From NCBI GenBank assembly GCA_026985975.1, contig JALSPL010000043.1:1-19609 (forward strand): 19,609 bases of DNA, in the 5' to 3' direction. The notes beneath the pieces were generated by a model. It was not told where the DNA came from. It worked only from the letters and a program-made list of their open reading frames with translations, and made no database searches. Of the stretch, positions 1 to 7,919 are shown one piece after another (the first letter of the stretch is position 1; each line of letters opens with the position of its first letter). The position numbers and the translations under genes were made by a program. Source of the stretch: Anaerolineae bacterium (lineage in GTDB: Bacteria > Chloroflexota > Anaerolineae > J102).

Positions 1-2403
1 GGCCGAAATCTGAAATGTGCCCGCCCGCTCGATGGTGATCTGCGTGGAGGCCATGCCATTGACTGTGGCCGCCTGACGCCGCGGCAGCTCCACGCCCGCC
101 TGCTGATCCAAAAAGATGAATTCCACAGGCGTGCCATCGGGCACGACATGGCCGTTATGATCCAATACCGGGCCCGCTTCTACGATGACGGCGTCGCCCA
201 CTTGCAAATCGATCATCCCCGCTTCGGAATCAATCTCCACCGGTTCGCCGGTCTTGGGATCGGGCAGCAAGAGCTTCAGGGGGAAGGGCCGGGCCGGATC
301 CGGTTCCAGCTCGCGGCTAAGTTCGTAGTTGACGCCGGCCACGCTGACAGGCAAACTGCCCGCGGGTTGCAACTCGCGGAACAATGTGCGCACAGCGGTT
401 TCGATAAAAGGCGTGACTTTGCTGTAAAGACCATAATAGGCGGTCAGCTTACCGATTTCGGTGTCGCTGAGAAAATAGGGAGCGTTGAAGGCGAAGACGA
501 TGATTTTCTTGCCCCGCAAACTGTCGGCTCGCTGATCCAAAAACCGCTTCAGCGCCATGGAGCTGGGGAATTGCTCCTTGTCCACATCCAGCATATTGAA
601 GACGATCCAGTTAGCGCCGTTGATGAGGCCGTTGAGTTCTGTAAAGCGCTCCTGGCTGAGACGCTGTTCTGCGGGAACTGCATCGGGATTTTCGCCCTGT
701 CGCAGGAGTGCGTCCAGCTCGGCGAAGCTGGCGCTGTCGATTTTTTCGGGATCGACTTGATCGCTGGCGTCGGGACCATAGAGATGCAGGATCATGGTCT
801 CCATTTTATCGACGGGAATCGCGGGGCTCGCCGGGCAGTCGGGGCATTCGCTCAGGGGCCGGGCGTCGGTGAAGATAAGAATGCGCTCATCGGCCAGAGG
901 GGCGCTGGGGAGACGATCGGCCAGTTCGGTGACGCCGGGATAGATGAGGGTGCTGGCGTCCCAGGCGATGCGGGTGACGTCATCCTGTCCCTTTCCCAGC
1001 ACAGCGGCCAGATTTTCGGCAGTCTTCTGAGTTTCCCGCCAGCTCAGATGAGGATAGAGCTTGAGCTTGAGGCGGATGATGCGGACCAGAGAGCCATCCA
1101 CCCGGGAGCGAAACGCAGGATCTTCCTCATACTTTTGCTTGAAATAGCTGAGGGCGTCTTCCATGTTGGCAAGCTGCTGCTCCCACACGCCGTCGGTGTC
1201 GAATTCGGAGAGGTAGAGCAGATCATTACCCGCCAGAAAAGCCTCTTGCGCCACCCGACGGCTGGGAAATCGGCCTGGCTCGTAGGCCTGATAGTAGCGT
1301 TTCAGCGCCCGCACGCCCAGGGCGTCGGAGACGAGAATGCCGCCGTTCTCCCGCCAGGAGGTGAAGCCATCCATGATGGTTTGCAGCTCGGGGGCCAGAG
1401 AGATGGGCGGGGTGAGCTGCCGCGGGTTTTCCTGAAAGCCCTTGTACCGCACGTGTGAGGTCATCATAGCGTCGGTGATGGCGTCCTCGGAGGGGGCTTG
1501 TTCGGTCACCGCCCGGAACGGCGCCAGCTCCACTTGCTCCAGCGCCGGCAGAGGTTTTTGCACGGTGGCCACTTCCTGATCCGGACGGCGATCACTGGCC
1601 CCCTGCCCCGGAAAATGCTTGGCCACCGTCACCATCTTGCCTTCAGCGCCCTGATGCACGCCCTGGATGTAAGCCTGTCCCATCTTGGCCACCCAGTAGG
1701 CGTCGCCGCCAAAGGTGCGGGAGCCGGCATAGCCTTTGAGCTCGGGCCGGGGATTATCAAGCACATCCAGCGACGGCCCCAGCAGCATGTTGACCCCCAC
1801 TGAACTCAATTCCAGCCCCACCAGCTTGCCCATGGTGCGGGCGTAATCGGGCTGCCACGTCGCGCCGATGGCCAGATTATCGGGCAGGGGCGTGAAGCCG
1901 TTGATGAGGCTGGTGTAAGGCAGATCATCCCCCTCCTGATTGACGGCGATGAACAGGGGCAGGCCCGGGACGCCGCCTTCGCTCACCGCTGCGTTCAGCG
2001 AACCGTCGTCCAGCAAGATGGGTTGATCCAGATCGCGAAATGCGTAAGTTTGCAGATCATTGTTCAGTTGCACGACCTGGACTGCGGTGTCATCCACCTC
2101 GTTGCTGAAATTTTTGTTTCCGGGAGAAAGCACGACCCCGCCCACGTGCAAATCGCGCACCAGATGGGCGATGTCGCTGTTGGGGCCGGTGTCAGCGCCC
2201 TGAAAAGTGACCAGAAAGAGCTGTCCCACCCGCTGCTCCACACTCATACTGTCGATGATCTTCTGCACCAGCGCGTCGGTTTCCGCGGCCGTGCGAGCAG
2301 GGGGCGTTTCGCCATCTTGGGCGTAGCCCACGGCCGCGGGCAAAAGCCCCGCCAGCAGAAGGATCGTCAGGAGGATTTGTAAAACTTTCAGACGTCGGCC
2401 CAT
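1..2403 (-). CDS. Secreted GH3-family glycosidase-like protein with C-terminal Ig-like domain (3' end cut by window)
   Basis: The frame is open from ATG at 2403 to the window edge (801 codons, no stop), so the C-terminus is missing. Residues 1-29 form a signal peptide: a basic start, a Leu-rich core and a likely cut after the GYA of VGYAQD. Residues about 45-430 match the GH3 N-terminal barrel, with VGQLFLVTF near the start, KHFPGQG at 262-268 and VSDALG with D360 at the nucleophile position. A GH3 C-terminal-like domain follows to about 690. From about 728 the sequence (VLDHNGHVVPDGTPVEF, then NGMASTQITIERAGTF) resembles a bacterial Ig-like (Big_1/invasin) domain. NagZ-type GH3 enzymes cleave N-acetylglucosaminides in cell-wall recycling. 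Here the loop after KHFPG reads SDRRPDQE where NagZ has an Asp-Ser-His, so the usual His acid/base is absent and the activity is uncertain. The ATG is chosen because the signal peptide starts there. A promoter lies directly upstream and no Shine-Dalgarno is correctly spaced. Confidence 0.85.
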   Translation of the reverse strand, partial: MGRRLKVLQILLTILLLAGLLPAAVGYAQDGETPPARTAAETDALVQKIIDSMSVEQRVGQLFLVTFQGADTGPNSDIAHLVRDLHVGGVVLSPGNKNFSNEVDDTAVQVVQLNNDLQTYAFRDLDQPILLDDGSLNAAVSEGGVPGLPLFIAVNQEGDDLPYTSLINGFTPLPDNLAIGATWQPDYARTMGKLVGLELSSVGVNMLLGPSLDVLDNPRPELKGYAGSRTFGGDAYWVAKMGQAYIQGVHQGAEGKMVTVAKHFPGQGASDRRPDQEVATVQKPLPALEQVELAPFRAVTEQAPSEDAITDAMMTSHVRYKGFQENPRQLTPPISLAPELQTIMDGFTSWRENGGILVSDALGVRALKRYYQAYEPGRFPSRRVAQEAFLAGNDLLYLSEFDTDGVWEQQLANMEDALSYFKQKYEEDPAFRSRVDGSLVRIIRLKLKLYPHLSWRETQKTAENLAAVLGKGQDDVTRIAWDASTLIYPGVTELADRLPSAPLADERILIFTDARPLSECPDCPASPAIPVDKMETMILHLYGPDASDQVDPEKIDSASFAELDALLRQGENPDAVPAEQRLSQERFTELNGLINGANWIVFNMLDVDKEQFPSSMALKRFLDQRADSLRGKKIIVFAFNAPYFLSDTEIGKLTAYYGLYSKVTPFIETAVRTLFRELQPAGSLPVSVAGVNYELSRELEPDPARPFPLKLLLPDPKTGEPVEIDSEAGMIDLQVGDAVIVEAGPVLDHNGHVVPDGTPVEFIFLDQQAGVELPRRQAATVNGMASTQITIERAGTFQISA

Positions 2404-2409
2404 GTTAAA

Positions 2410-2438
2410 AGTATAGGCGGATACGGCCAGATCGTCAA
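2410..2438 (-). promoter_or_regulatory. Near-consensus sigma70-type promoter of the GH3 gene, apparently leaderless
   Basis: On the minus strand, TTGACG (2433-2438) and TATACT (2410-2415) are separated by exactly 17 nt. Only six bases (TTTAAC) lie between the -10 box and the ATG at 2403. Normal initiation about 7 nt after the -10 would therefore start the transcript at the A of the ATG, giving a leaderless mRNA. A perfect SD-like AAAGGAGGTGAT (minus strand, 2440-2451) lies 36 nt or more upstream of the ATG and overlaps the -35 region, too far to serve this start. Confidence 0.65.
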
Positions 2439-2472
2439 CATCACCTCCTTTGTAATCGCAAGATGATGGCGG

Positions 2473-3315
2473 CTATCGTACAAACTCGATGCTGTTGACA
2501 ATCTGGTCGATGACAGGCTCGACCGCTTCCATATCCTCGAAAAGGGCCGAGAAAGTGATGGAAATCATCACGTTGTCGGGCGTCTGGGAAAAGATGAAGG
2601 TCTGGGCCAGAGGTATTTCGCCGCCATCCGCCCCGATGACCGGATTTTTTATCACGATCAGTCCCACCCGCACGTCATGGGCGTTGGTGATTTGCTTCTC
2701 GGAAATGGCCTCAGAGCCGGGAAAAGTTTGCAGCAGTTGCTCCTTATTGATTTTCGCCACCACCGTCATATCGTAACCCCTCCCCAACGGCGTCGTGATG
2801 ATGTTGATATTGGTGACAAAGTCTGCTCTGTGGCTGTTCAGGCCCGTGTAGAAAGCATAGAGCCGAAATTGTGCGCCCACCTGCGCCGTCAACTGCTGGA
2901 TGGCCTTCACGTCCACATTCGGCATACTTTGCCGCGCCGCGTCCATGAACTGGTTCATATCATCCTCGCCCGGCAGAAAGGGAAGCCAGTCTTTCCCCGG
3001 AAGCGTGATGCGATAGCCGTACTCGTTGTCATCGAACACAAAACCGGCGTCGGTCGTGCTGATGGTCAGGCGCGCTTCTGAAACCGGCGTGGGACTGGGT
3101 TCGGGACTGGGCGTGGAGGTGGGCGTGGGGGTGGACGTGACTGTGGGAGCGGGCGTTGGCGTGTCGGTGGGAGGCGGCGTGGGCGTATCGGTGGGGGCGG
3201 GCGTGGCTGTGGGTTGAGGAGCGGGTGTGGGAGAAGGCGCGGCTTTGCTTCCACAGGCAGCCAGCAACCCCGCTGCCGCCACGACGATCAGCAGAAAAAT
3301 AATCGATTTACGCAT
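2473..3315 (-). CDS. Lipoprotein with Pro/Thr-rich linker and a C-terminal DcrB/PsbP-like domain
   Basis: This 280-aa protein has a lipoprotein signal peptide with lipobox LAAC, the acylated Cys being residue 21. A linker of repeated PTPT/TPAP units follows (about residues 25-78), then a soluble domain (about 90-280) containing YGYRITLPGKDW and ending in VIDQIVNSIEFVR. The shape of that domain, with an early aromatic-Pro-x-x-W strand and a late helix plus SIxF strand, recalls the PsbP/DcrB/Mog1 fold. This is an inference from pattern only, and no function is assigned. The start is secure: AAGGAGATATT precedes the ATG at the right distance. It follows the GH13 gene by 35 nt and is probably co-transcribed with it. 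The long Pro-Thr linker is typical of surface lipoproteins in Chloroflexota and holds the domain away from the membrane. Confidence 0.85.
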   Translation of the reverse strand: MRKSIIFLLIVVAAAGLLAACGSKAAPSPTPAPQPTATPAPTDTPTPPPTDTPTPAPTVTSTPTPTSTPSPEPSPTPVSEARLTISTTDAGFVFDDNEYGYRITLPGKDWLPFLPGEDDMNQFMDAARQSMPNVDVKAIQQLTAQVGAQFRLYAFYTGLNSHRADFVTNINIITTPLGRGYDMTVVAKINKEQLLQTFPGSEAISEKQITNAHDVRVGLIVIKNPVIGADGGEIPLAQTFIFSQTPDNVMISITFSALFEDMEAVEPVIDQIVNSIEFVR

Positions 3316-3350
3316 AATATCTCCTTACATCTGAGAAAAACGGCCACACA

Positions 3351-6300
3351 TCAAACAAGCTCCTGCAATTTATCCAGCCGGTAACCAGAGAGGGCGTGGC
3401 CCGCGGTGAGGACGCGAATGACGTCATAACACTGCACCAGGGTGCGGGCCACTTGCCGCGGCTCCTCGGGCTCGGTCACCAGCTCCAGCACGGCGATGCT
3501 GAACAGGCCGTGCAGCAGGGCCTCCATAGCCTCCTTGTTGTACCATGCCACGCCTCGATAGAGATTCACGCCCAGGAATTGCCGCACCTCGTCATCGGCC
3601 AGCAGGCCCGCCAGCAGCCGCCCGGCGCGGGCCGAGTAGGGCCGGGCCATGATCTTCTGGTCGAGATGCCAGTTCCGCCAGCCAATGAGCACGCCGGTGA
3701 GGGTGGCGATCTGTCCGGCGCGGAAGCCGGAGAGCCCCAATTCCTGCATGGCCGCGCTGAATTCCTCGGTCAGCATCCATTCGTGATAGAAAGCCCGCGC
3801 CCGGGCCGGGGCGTCATCGCCCGCAACCACCTCGCCCAGCCGATGCAGCAACGCATAGCCCAGGAGCGACAGCCAGGCCGCGTCATCCTCATCCTGCAGG
3901 CCGTCCAGCAAATACGTTACCGCCTCCCGATATTTTTTGGACCGGGGCCAGGGGAAGTTTTGGGCGATGTGGGGGAGATGCAGGGCGGCGCGGAGTTCAA
4001 CCAGTATCTGGGAAGCGAGGATAGGGATTGAGGATTGGGGGGCCGAGAGATCGTCCTCTCGTCCGTTCTCCGACCTCTGACCTCTGACCTCCGACTTCTG
4101 GCCTCTGACCTCCGACTTTCGACTTTCGATTTCTTCCAGCCGTCGGCGCAGGATGTCTACATCCAGGTCATCTTCATCATCTTGCGGCGCGGCAAAGGCC
4201 CGGGCCTGCTCCAGGAAGGCGATCAGCCCGGCCTCCATGGTTTGATCCCAGGCGGCTTCTTCCTCGGGGGAAAGCGCAGGTTGGTCGGAGCGGCGGGACA
4301 GCAGGTCGCTCAGGGTTTCGCCGTTGATCAGCGCCCGAAAGGCCGCGTGCAGCGGGCGCAGGCGCTGTTGTTCGAGATACAGATCGATGCTGGGGACGCC
4401 TCGGCCGCCCAGCTCCGCCGCAGCCTGGGCGTAGCGGCCATCGTTGTCGTACACGATGCGCCAATCCAGATACACCAGCCGCTGATACGCACCCAGCTCC
4501 GCGTAAAAGCCCTCGCGGGCCAGTTGGGCGGCATTGCGGATATATTCCAGGCCCGAGACCAGCTCGCGAAAGATGACAAAAGCCGCGGGCGCATCGGGCA
4601 GGGCCAGCCCCTGGGCCAGGGTTTCTCGATGCAACGTTTTATCCGGGCCTTTGAAGGGCGCTGAGATGCGAAGATGGCCGCGGGCGTCTGCAAATTTGTT
4701 GTGGTAGAGGATCAGCGCCCGTTGCTCGCCCACGCGGTTGGAATAAGCCAGCACATCTTCGTTCACCCCGGCTTCGGTCTCGAAATCGTAGAGCCTGAAG
4801 TTGCTCACATCGGCGAAAAGATAGCGGCGCTTGAGCAGAGGGACGATCTCCCGCATGTGTCGCTGTATCAGATCGGCGTCGGGCGTTTCATCCCAGTAAG
4901 AACGACGATATTCCATGCCGTACTTCTCGGCGTAGCCCTCGAACTGGCCGTGGCCGATCATGGGCAGGCCGGGCACGGTGGCCATGACGGTGAACACGCC
5001 GAAGTACTTGTCGCCCTTGCCGAACTGCTCCACCGCGGGCTCCTCATCGGGATTGGTCATAAAATTGACGTAGCGCTTGAGGATTTCGGGGTCGAAGGCC
5101 AGGGTCTCGCGGATCTGCCCCCGGTATTTGTCGTTGTCCTCATCCCGCATCATGTGCATGAAGGCGCTGTTGTACACCCGGTGCATGCCCAGGGTGCGCA
5201 CAAAGTAGCCCTCCATCAGCCAGAAGGCCTCGGCCAGCAGCAGGGTGTCGGGCGCTTCGGCGGCGATGCGATCCACCACCTCTCGCCAAAATTCTTTGGG
5301 CATGAGCCGGTCGAAATCGGCTTTGGTTATAGCGAAGGCGGCGCGGGAGGGGATGGCGCCGCCCTGGCCCGGTTCGGGATGCCACAACCGCTGGATATGG
5401 CGCTTGGCCAGAGTCATGGCCGCGTCGAAGCGGATGATGGGGAACTGGCGGGCCACGTGCAGGATGGTCTGGATCACCGCCTCTCGCGTCTCGGGGTTGA
5501 GATAGTCGAGCTGGGCGGTGTCGTTCCAGGGCATGGTGGTGCCGTCGTTGCCGTGGTAGATGTAGCGAGCGTCGCCGGTGAATTTGTCTAACCGCTTGAA
5601 GACCACGGCCGCGTCGCTGTGGTCGTAGTAATGGTCTTCCAGAAAGATGCCCACCCGCGGGTCGTCGCTGAGATCGGGGCCATTGAAGGTGTAGTTGGGG
5701 AAGGGGCTGTAAGGCAGGGAGAGGAAGCGGTCGGGGTGCTCGATGACCCAGCGCGAGTCGATGGCCATGTGGTTGGGCACCATGTCGGAGGCCAGGCGGA
5801 CGCCCCGCCGCCACGCCCGCTGCCGCAGGTTCTCGGCCGCAGCCTCGCCACCCAGGTCTTCGGCGATGACGTAGTCATCCACCGCGTAGGCGGAGGCCAC
5901 CGCCTCGGGATTGCCCATCATCTGTTTGATGCGCTGGGACGCGCGGCTGCGTCGCCACAGGCCGATGAGCCACAGGCCGGTGACGCCGCGGGCGGCCAGC
6001 GCATCCAGCTCCTCATCGGGGATTTGATCCAGCGTGATGATGGGGCGGCCATACTGGCGGGAGAGCTGGAACAGCCACACGTACGCGTTCTTGGCCAGCA
6101 GCACCACCCGCGGCATCCAGTCGGTGTCGGGCGTGTAGTTTTCGATCTCCGCATCGAGCCAACTGAGGTCAGGCGGGGGCGTAGGGCCGGGCGGGCCGCC
6201 GTCTCCGCGAGGCCGGGTCTCCTCTTCGATGAAATCCAGGCCCGTGAGTAGTCTCATCACCAGATCGCCCAGCCAGGGCGCCCATTTTTCGCGAATGTAG

Positions 6301-6962
6301 CGCAACTGGCCCGCCAGGGAGTCGGGCGAGGCCAGGATGGGCTCCAGCAGCAGGTCGATGAGGCTCTTGCCCGTGCCTGCAAAGCCGGGCTGCTCGTCGA
6401 AAAAGCCGCGCAGGCCCATGATGGCTGGGCCGTAGGCGGTGGTGCGGGCCAGATCGCTGTCGTCGAAAAGCTCGCGATAATCTTCCAGGGCCGGATTTTG
6501 GTTGGCGATCCACAGCATCACCATCTCTTCCAGCGCCATTTCCCGATGGGAAAGGCCGTTGCTGCTGCCGGCCAGCCACGCATCCACCGACATCTCTCCG
6601 CGATAGACGGCCAGAGGCGGGAAGCGCTGCAAGAAGGCCCGTAGCGTAGCCTCCAGCGCGTCCTCCCCCAGTTGCTGGCGCAGGCGGGCCAGGGCGCGGG
6701 CGAAGAGCGCCGGGTCGGTCTGCTGGCGATAGCGTTCCACCATCAGGTGCATGATCTCATCCAGCAGGCCCATGGCGTAGATGTCGGCGGCGCGGGCGGC
6801 CCGCTCGGGGTGCTGCTCCGCCTCCCGCACCACGTTCATGCGGTGGGCGAAGCGCTGGGCGGCCTGAAAATCGCCGATGATCACGCGACCATCGGTGGCG
6901 AAAAGGCTTTCGTCGAACTGGTAGCGGTCTCGGGCCTGGCGGGCGACGTGGAATTCGAACAT
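3351..6962 (-). CDS. Large GH13 alpha-amylase-family protein (1203 aa)
   Basis: Residues about 315-735 form a GH13 catalytic barrel. Region I is ASDMVPNH (D393, H398). Region II is IIRFDAAMT with nucleophile D513. Region III is LLAEAFW with acid/base E578. Region IV is FMTNPDEE with D639, the transition-state stabiliser, but with Pro where most GH13 enzymes have His. An N-terminal domain of about 270 residues and a C-terminal region of about 450 residues flank it, both mainly helical and unassigned. There is no signal peptide, so it is probably cytoplasmic and acts on alpha-glucans or a related sugar; the substrate cannot be read from sequence. Residues about 943-967 (KSEVRGQ repeated) are encoded by a heptanucleotide tandem repeat. 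The ATG lies 6 nt after the HNH stop, with only a weak AGGA upstream, which suggests coupled translation. The start is the first in-frame ATG after that stop. Confidence 0.9.
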   Translation of the reverse strand: MFEFHVARQARDRYQFDESLFATDGRVIIGDFQAAQRFAHRMNVVREAEQHPERAARAADIYAMGLLDEIMHLMVERYRQQTDPALFARALARLRQQLGEDALEATLRAFLQRFPPLAVYRGEMSVDAWLAGSSNGLSHREMALEEMVMLWIANQNPALEDYRELFDDSDLARTTAYGPAIMGLRGFFDEQPGFAGTGKSLIDLLLEPILASPDSLAGQLRYIREKWAPWLGDLVMRLLTGLDFIEEETRPRGDGGPPGPTPPPDLSWLDAEIENYTPDTDWMPRVVLLAKNAYVWLFQLSRQYGRPIITLDQIPDEELDALAARGVTGLWLIGLWRRSRASQRIKQMMGNPEAVASAYAVDDYVIAEDLGGEAAAENLRQRAWRRGVRLASDMVPNHMAIDSRWVIEHPDRFLSLPYSPFPNYTFNGPDLSDDPRVGIFLEDHYYDHSDAAVVFKRLDKFTGDARYIYHGNDGTTMPWNDTAQLDYLNPETREAVIQTILHVARQFPIIRFDAAMTLAKRHIQRLWHPEPGQGGAIPSRAAFAITKADFDRLMPKEFWREVVDRIAAEAPDTLLLAEAFWLMEGYFVRTLGMHRVYNSAFMHMMRDEDNDKYRGQIRETLAFDPEILKRYVNFMTNPDEEPAVEQFGKGDKYFGVFTVMATVPGLPMIGHGQFEGYAEKYGMEYRRSYWDETPDADLIQRHMREIVPLLKRRYLFADVSNFRLYDFETEAGVNEDVLAYSNRVGEQRALILYHNKFADARGHLRISAPFKGPDKTLHRETLAQGLALPDAPAAFVIFRELVSGLEYIRNAAQLAREGFYAELGAYQRLVYLDWRIVYDNDGRYAQAAAELGGRGVPSIDLYLEQQRLRPLHAAFRALINGETLSDLLSRRSDQPALSPEEEAAWDQTMEAGLIAFLEQARAFAAPQDDEDDLDVDILRRRLEEIESRKSEVRGQKSEVRGQRSENGREDDLSAPQSSIPILASQILVELRAALHLPHIAQNFPWPRSKKYREAVTYLLDGLQDEDDAAWLSLLGYALLHRLGEVVAGDDAPARARAFYHEWMLTEEFSAAMQELGLSGFRAGQIATLTGVLIGWRNWHLDQKIMARPYSARAGRLLAGLLADDEVRQFLGVNLYRGVAWYNKEAMEALLHGLFSIAVLELVTEPEEPRQVARTLVQCYDVIRVLTAGHALSGYRLDKLQELV
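4065..4134 (-). repeat. Heptanucleotide tandem repeat inside the GH13 gene
   Basis: Ten consecutive 7-nt units on the minus strand follow roughly RGARGTC, for example GAAAGTC, GGAGGTC, AGAAGTC and AGAGGTC. Three units make 21 nt, hence the 7-residue protein period KSEVRGQ at about residues 943-967. The repeat stays in frame and sits in a charged linker between the catalytic part and the C-terminal helical region. It resembles the short tandem heptamer repeats (STRR type) usually found between genes in cyanobacteria and some other bacteria. Confidence 0.85.
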
Positions 6963-6968
6963 GTGGTT

Positions 6969-7397
6969 TCAATCCTGTGGGGGATGCCATCCCACGGCCA
7001 CCCAACGGCGGCGGGCTTGGGTCAGATATTCGTTATTCAATTGCAATAGAAGCACTGTTACCCGTCCTGTTGGGGTCAAACCAATGATTTTTACCCCGTC
7101 TTCACTCCAATAAAAGTGTTCTTCCCATTGTTGCTGCCGGGGATTAAAAATGGATGCGTTTTGGCCCGTGACAGGATCGACGCCGTGGGTCTGAGCGCCT
7201 TTGTGTCCATTGCACAAAGGACACGCCAACCAGAGATTGGATTCATCAGATGCCCCACCAGCAGAAAGAGGTATGATGTGTTCGACGTGCATGGGCATGG
7301 CGGTGAATGACTGGGGCGTCAGGCAGTAACCGCAGCGGTGTCCAGCCTCGGCCGCAATGCTTTTGCGTAAGGCTTTGCTGATGTGAGGGCGGGTCAT
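6969..7397 (-). CDS. HNH endonuclease
   Basis: This 142-aa protein has a complete HNH fold. CGYC (residues 22-25) and CPLC (59-62) form a structural zinc site. The active-site strand is VEHIIPLSAGG with H40, followed by N54 in ESNLWLACP and NGHKG with H65. HNH nucleases of this McrA-like/5-methylcytosine-nuclease-related type cut DNA with a single metal ion; the target is unknown. The ATG at 7397 is used. A TTG at 7403 would add two residues and cannot be excluded. The gene starts 7 nt after the upstream 134-aa gene and ends 6 nt before the GH13 start, so the three probably share a message. No SD is visible, which supports translational coupling. Confidence 0.9.
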   Translation of the reverse strand: MTRPHISKALRKSIAAEAGHRCGYCLTPQSFTAMPMHVEHIIPLSAGGASDESNLWLACPLCNGHKGAQTHGVDPVTGQNASIFNPRQQQWEEHFYWSEDGVKIIGLTPTGRVTVLLLQLNNEYLTQARRRWVAVGWHPPQD

Positions 7398-7404
7398 GGC
7401 CAAG

Positions 7405-7809
7405 CTAAGACTGGGGGGGGACGTGATAACCGCGACGGGCCAGCAGCAGCCAGGCGTGAGCTTTGCGCACCGTTAGTTTGCCATACTCATCCAGCAGTTC
7501 TAATAAATGTTTTTTCTCAGAATCGGTAAGTTCCCCGGATTCTTGTCGATTCAAAAGTCGCTCTAACTCTTGCTGCTGGGCAAGGGGGAGTTCCGCCCGT
7601 GCCTGACGCCACAGTTCGCCGTCCTCTAATAGCGCCATTTGAGCCAATGCAGTGGCTTCTTCCGGCGACACATCATCCAGGGGAGGCAAGGTACGGGCGA
7701 TACTTTCCTGCAGCACTTGTTCCATTGGCTGATGCGTCGCCAATGCCATTTGTTGGGCGGAACGATAAATTGCGCCGGGGAGTTTGATAGTGACTGTCTG
7801 GGAAGTCAT
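7405..7809 (-). CDS. Small helical protein paired with the HNH gene, function unknown
   Basis: This 134-aa protein opens with a short strand-like segment (TVTIKLPGAIYRSAQQMA) that recalls ribbon-helix-helix or antitoxin-type N-termini. It continues as charged amphipathic helices rich in Leu, Glu and Gln, including LLNRQESGELTDSEK, and ends RKAHAWLLLARRGYHVPPQS. The frame extends 21 codons further upstream (to 7872), but ATG 7809 is preferred because the conserved-looking IKLPG segment begins there. No good SD precedes either start. It lies directly upstream of an HNH gene. From memory, similar protein/HNH pairs occur in other Chloroflexota and cyanobacteria, which suggests a two-gene unit, but nothing in the sequence proves a toxin-antitoxin or defence role. 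A C8 run (7413-7420) lies just before the stop. Confidence 0.75.
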   Translation of the reverse strand: MTSQTVTIKLPGAIYRSAQQMALATHQPMEQVLQESIARTLPPLDDVSPEEATALAQMALLEDGELWRQARAELPLAQQQELERLLNRQESGELTDSEKKHLLELLDEYGKLTVRKAHAWLLLARRGYHVPPQS

Positions 7810-7889
7810 AATTTGGGAACGTCTGAAAGAAAAGATTGATCTCTCGTTTGTGGATTCTCTCCACGAAAGCAAGTTTTGGCGACATGTTC

Positions 7890-7918
7890 AGTTTAGCACG
7901 GCTTGTTGCGGGCGGCAA
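7890..7918 (-). promoter_or_regulatory. Promoter of the 134-aa protein/HNH/GH13 operon
   Basis: On the minus strand, TTGCCG (7913-7918) and TAAACT (7890-7895) are 17 nt apart, just after the dehydrogenase stop codon. The predicted start near 7883 leaves a leader of about 75 nt before the ATG at 7809. No terminator with a T-run separates this promoter from the dehydrogenase gene, so some read-through is possible. Confidence 0.5.
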
Positions 7919-7919
7919 C

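Noticed and set aside
148..1458. A 436-codon open frame on the plus strand.
   Set aside because: It lies antisense to the GH3 gene, has a composition typical of a GC-rich shadow frame and no recognisable domain, while the minus strand gives a continuous GH3 protein with a signal peptide.
3066..3240. GTGGGCGTG-type repeats as a DNA tandem repeat or regulatory region.
   Set aside because: They are explained by the Pro/Thr-rich linker of the lipoprotein read on the minus strand.
4674..5591. Long plus-strand frame opposite the GH13 gene.
   Set aside because: It is antisense to well-conserved GH13 catalytic motifs, and its Gly/His/Val-rich low-complexity sequence is a shadow.
7902..7918. A terminator (GTTGC-CGCCC-GCAAC) after the dehydrogenase gene.
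   Set aside because: The stem is only 5 bp, there is no T-run, and it overlaps the next promoter.
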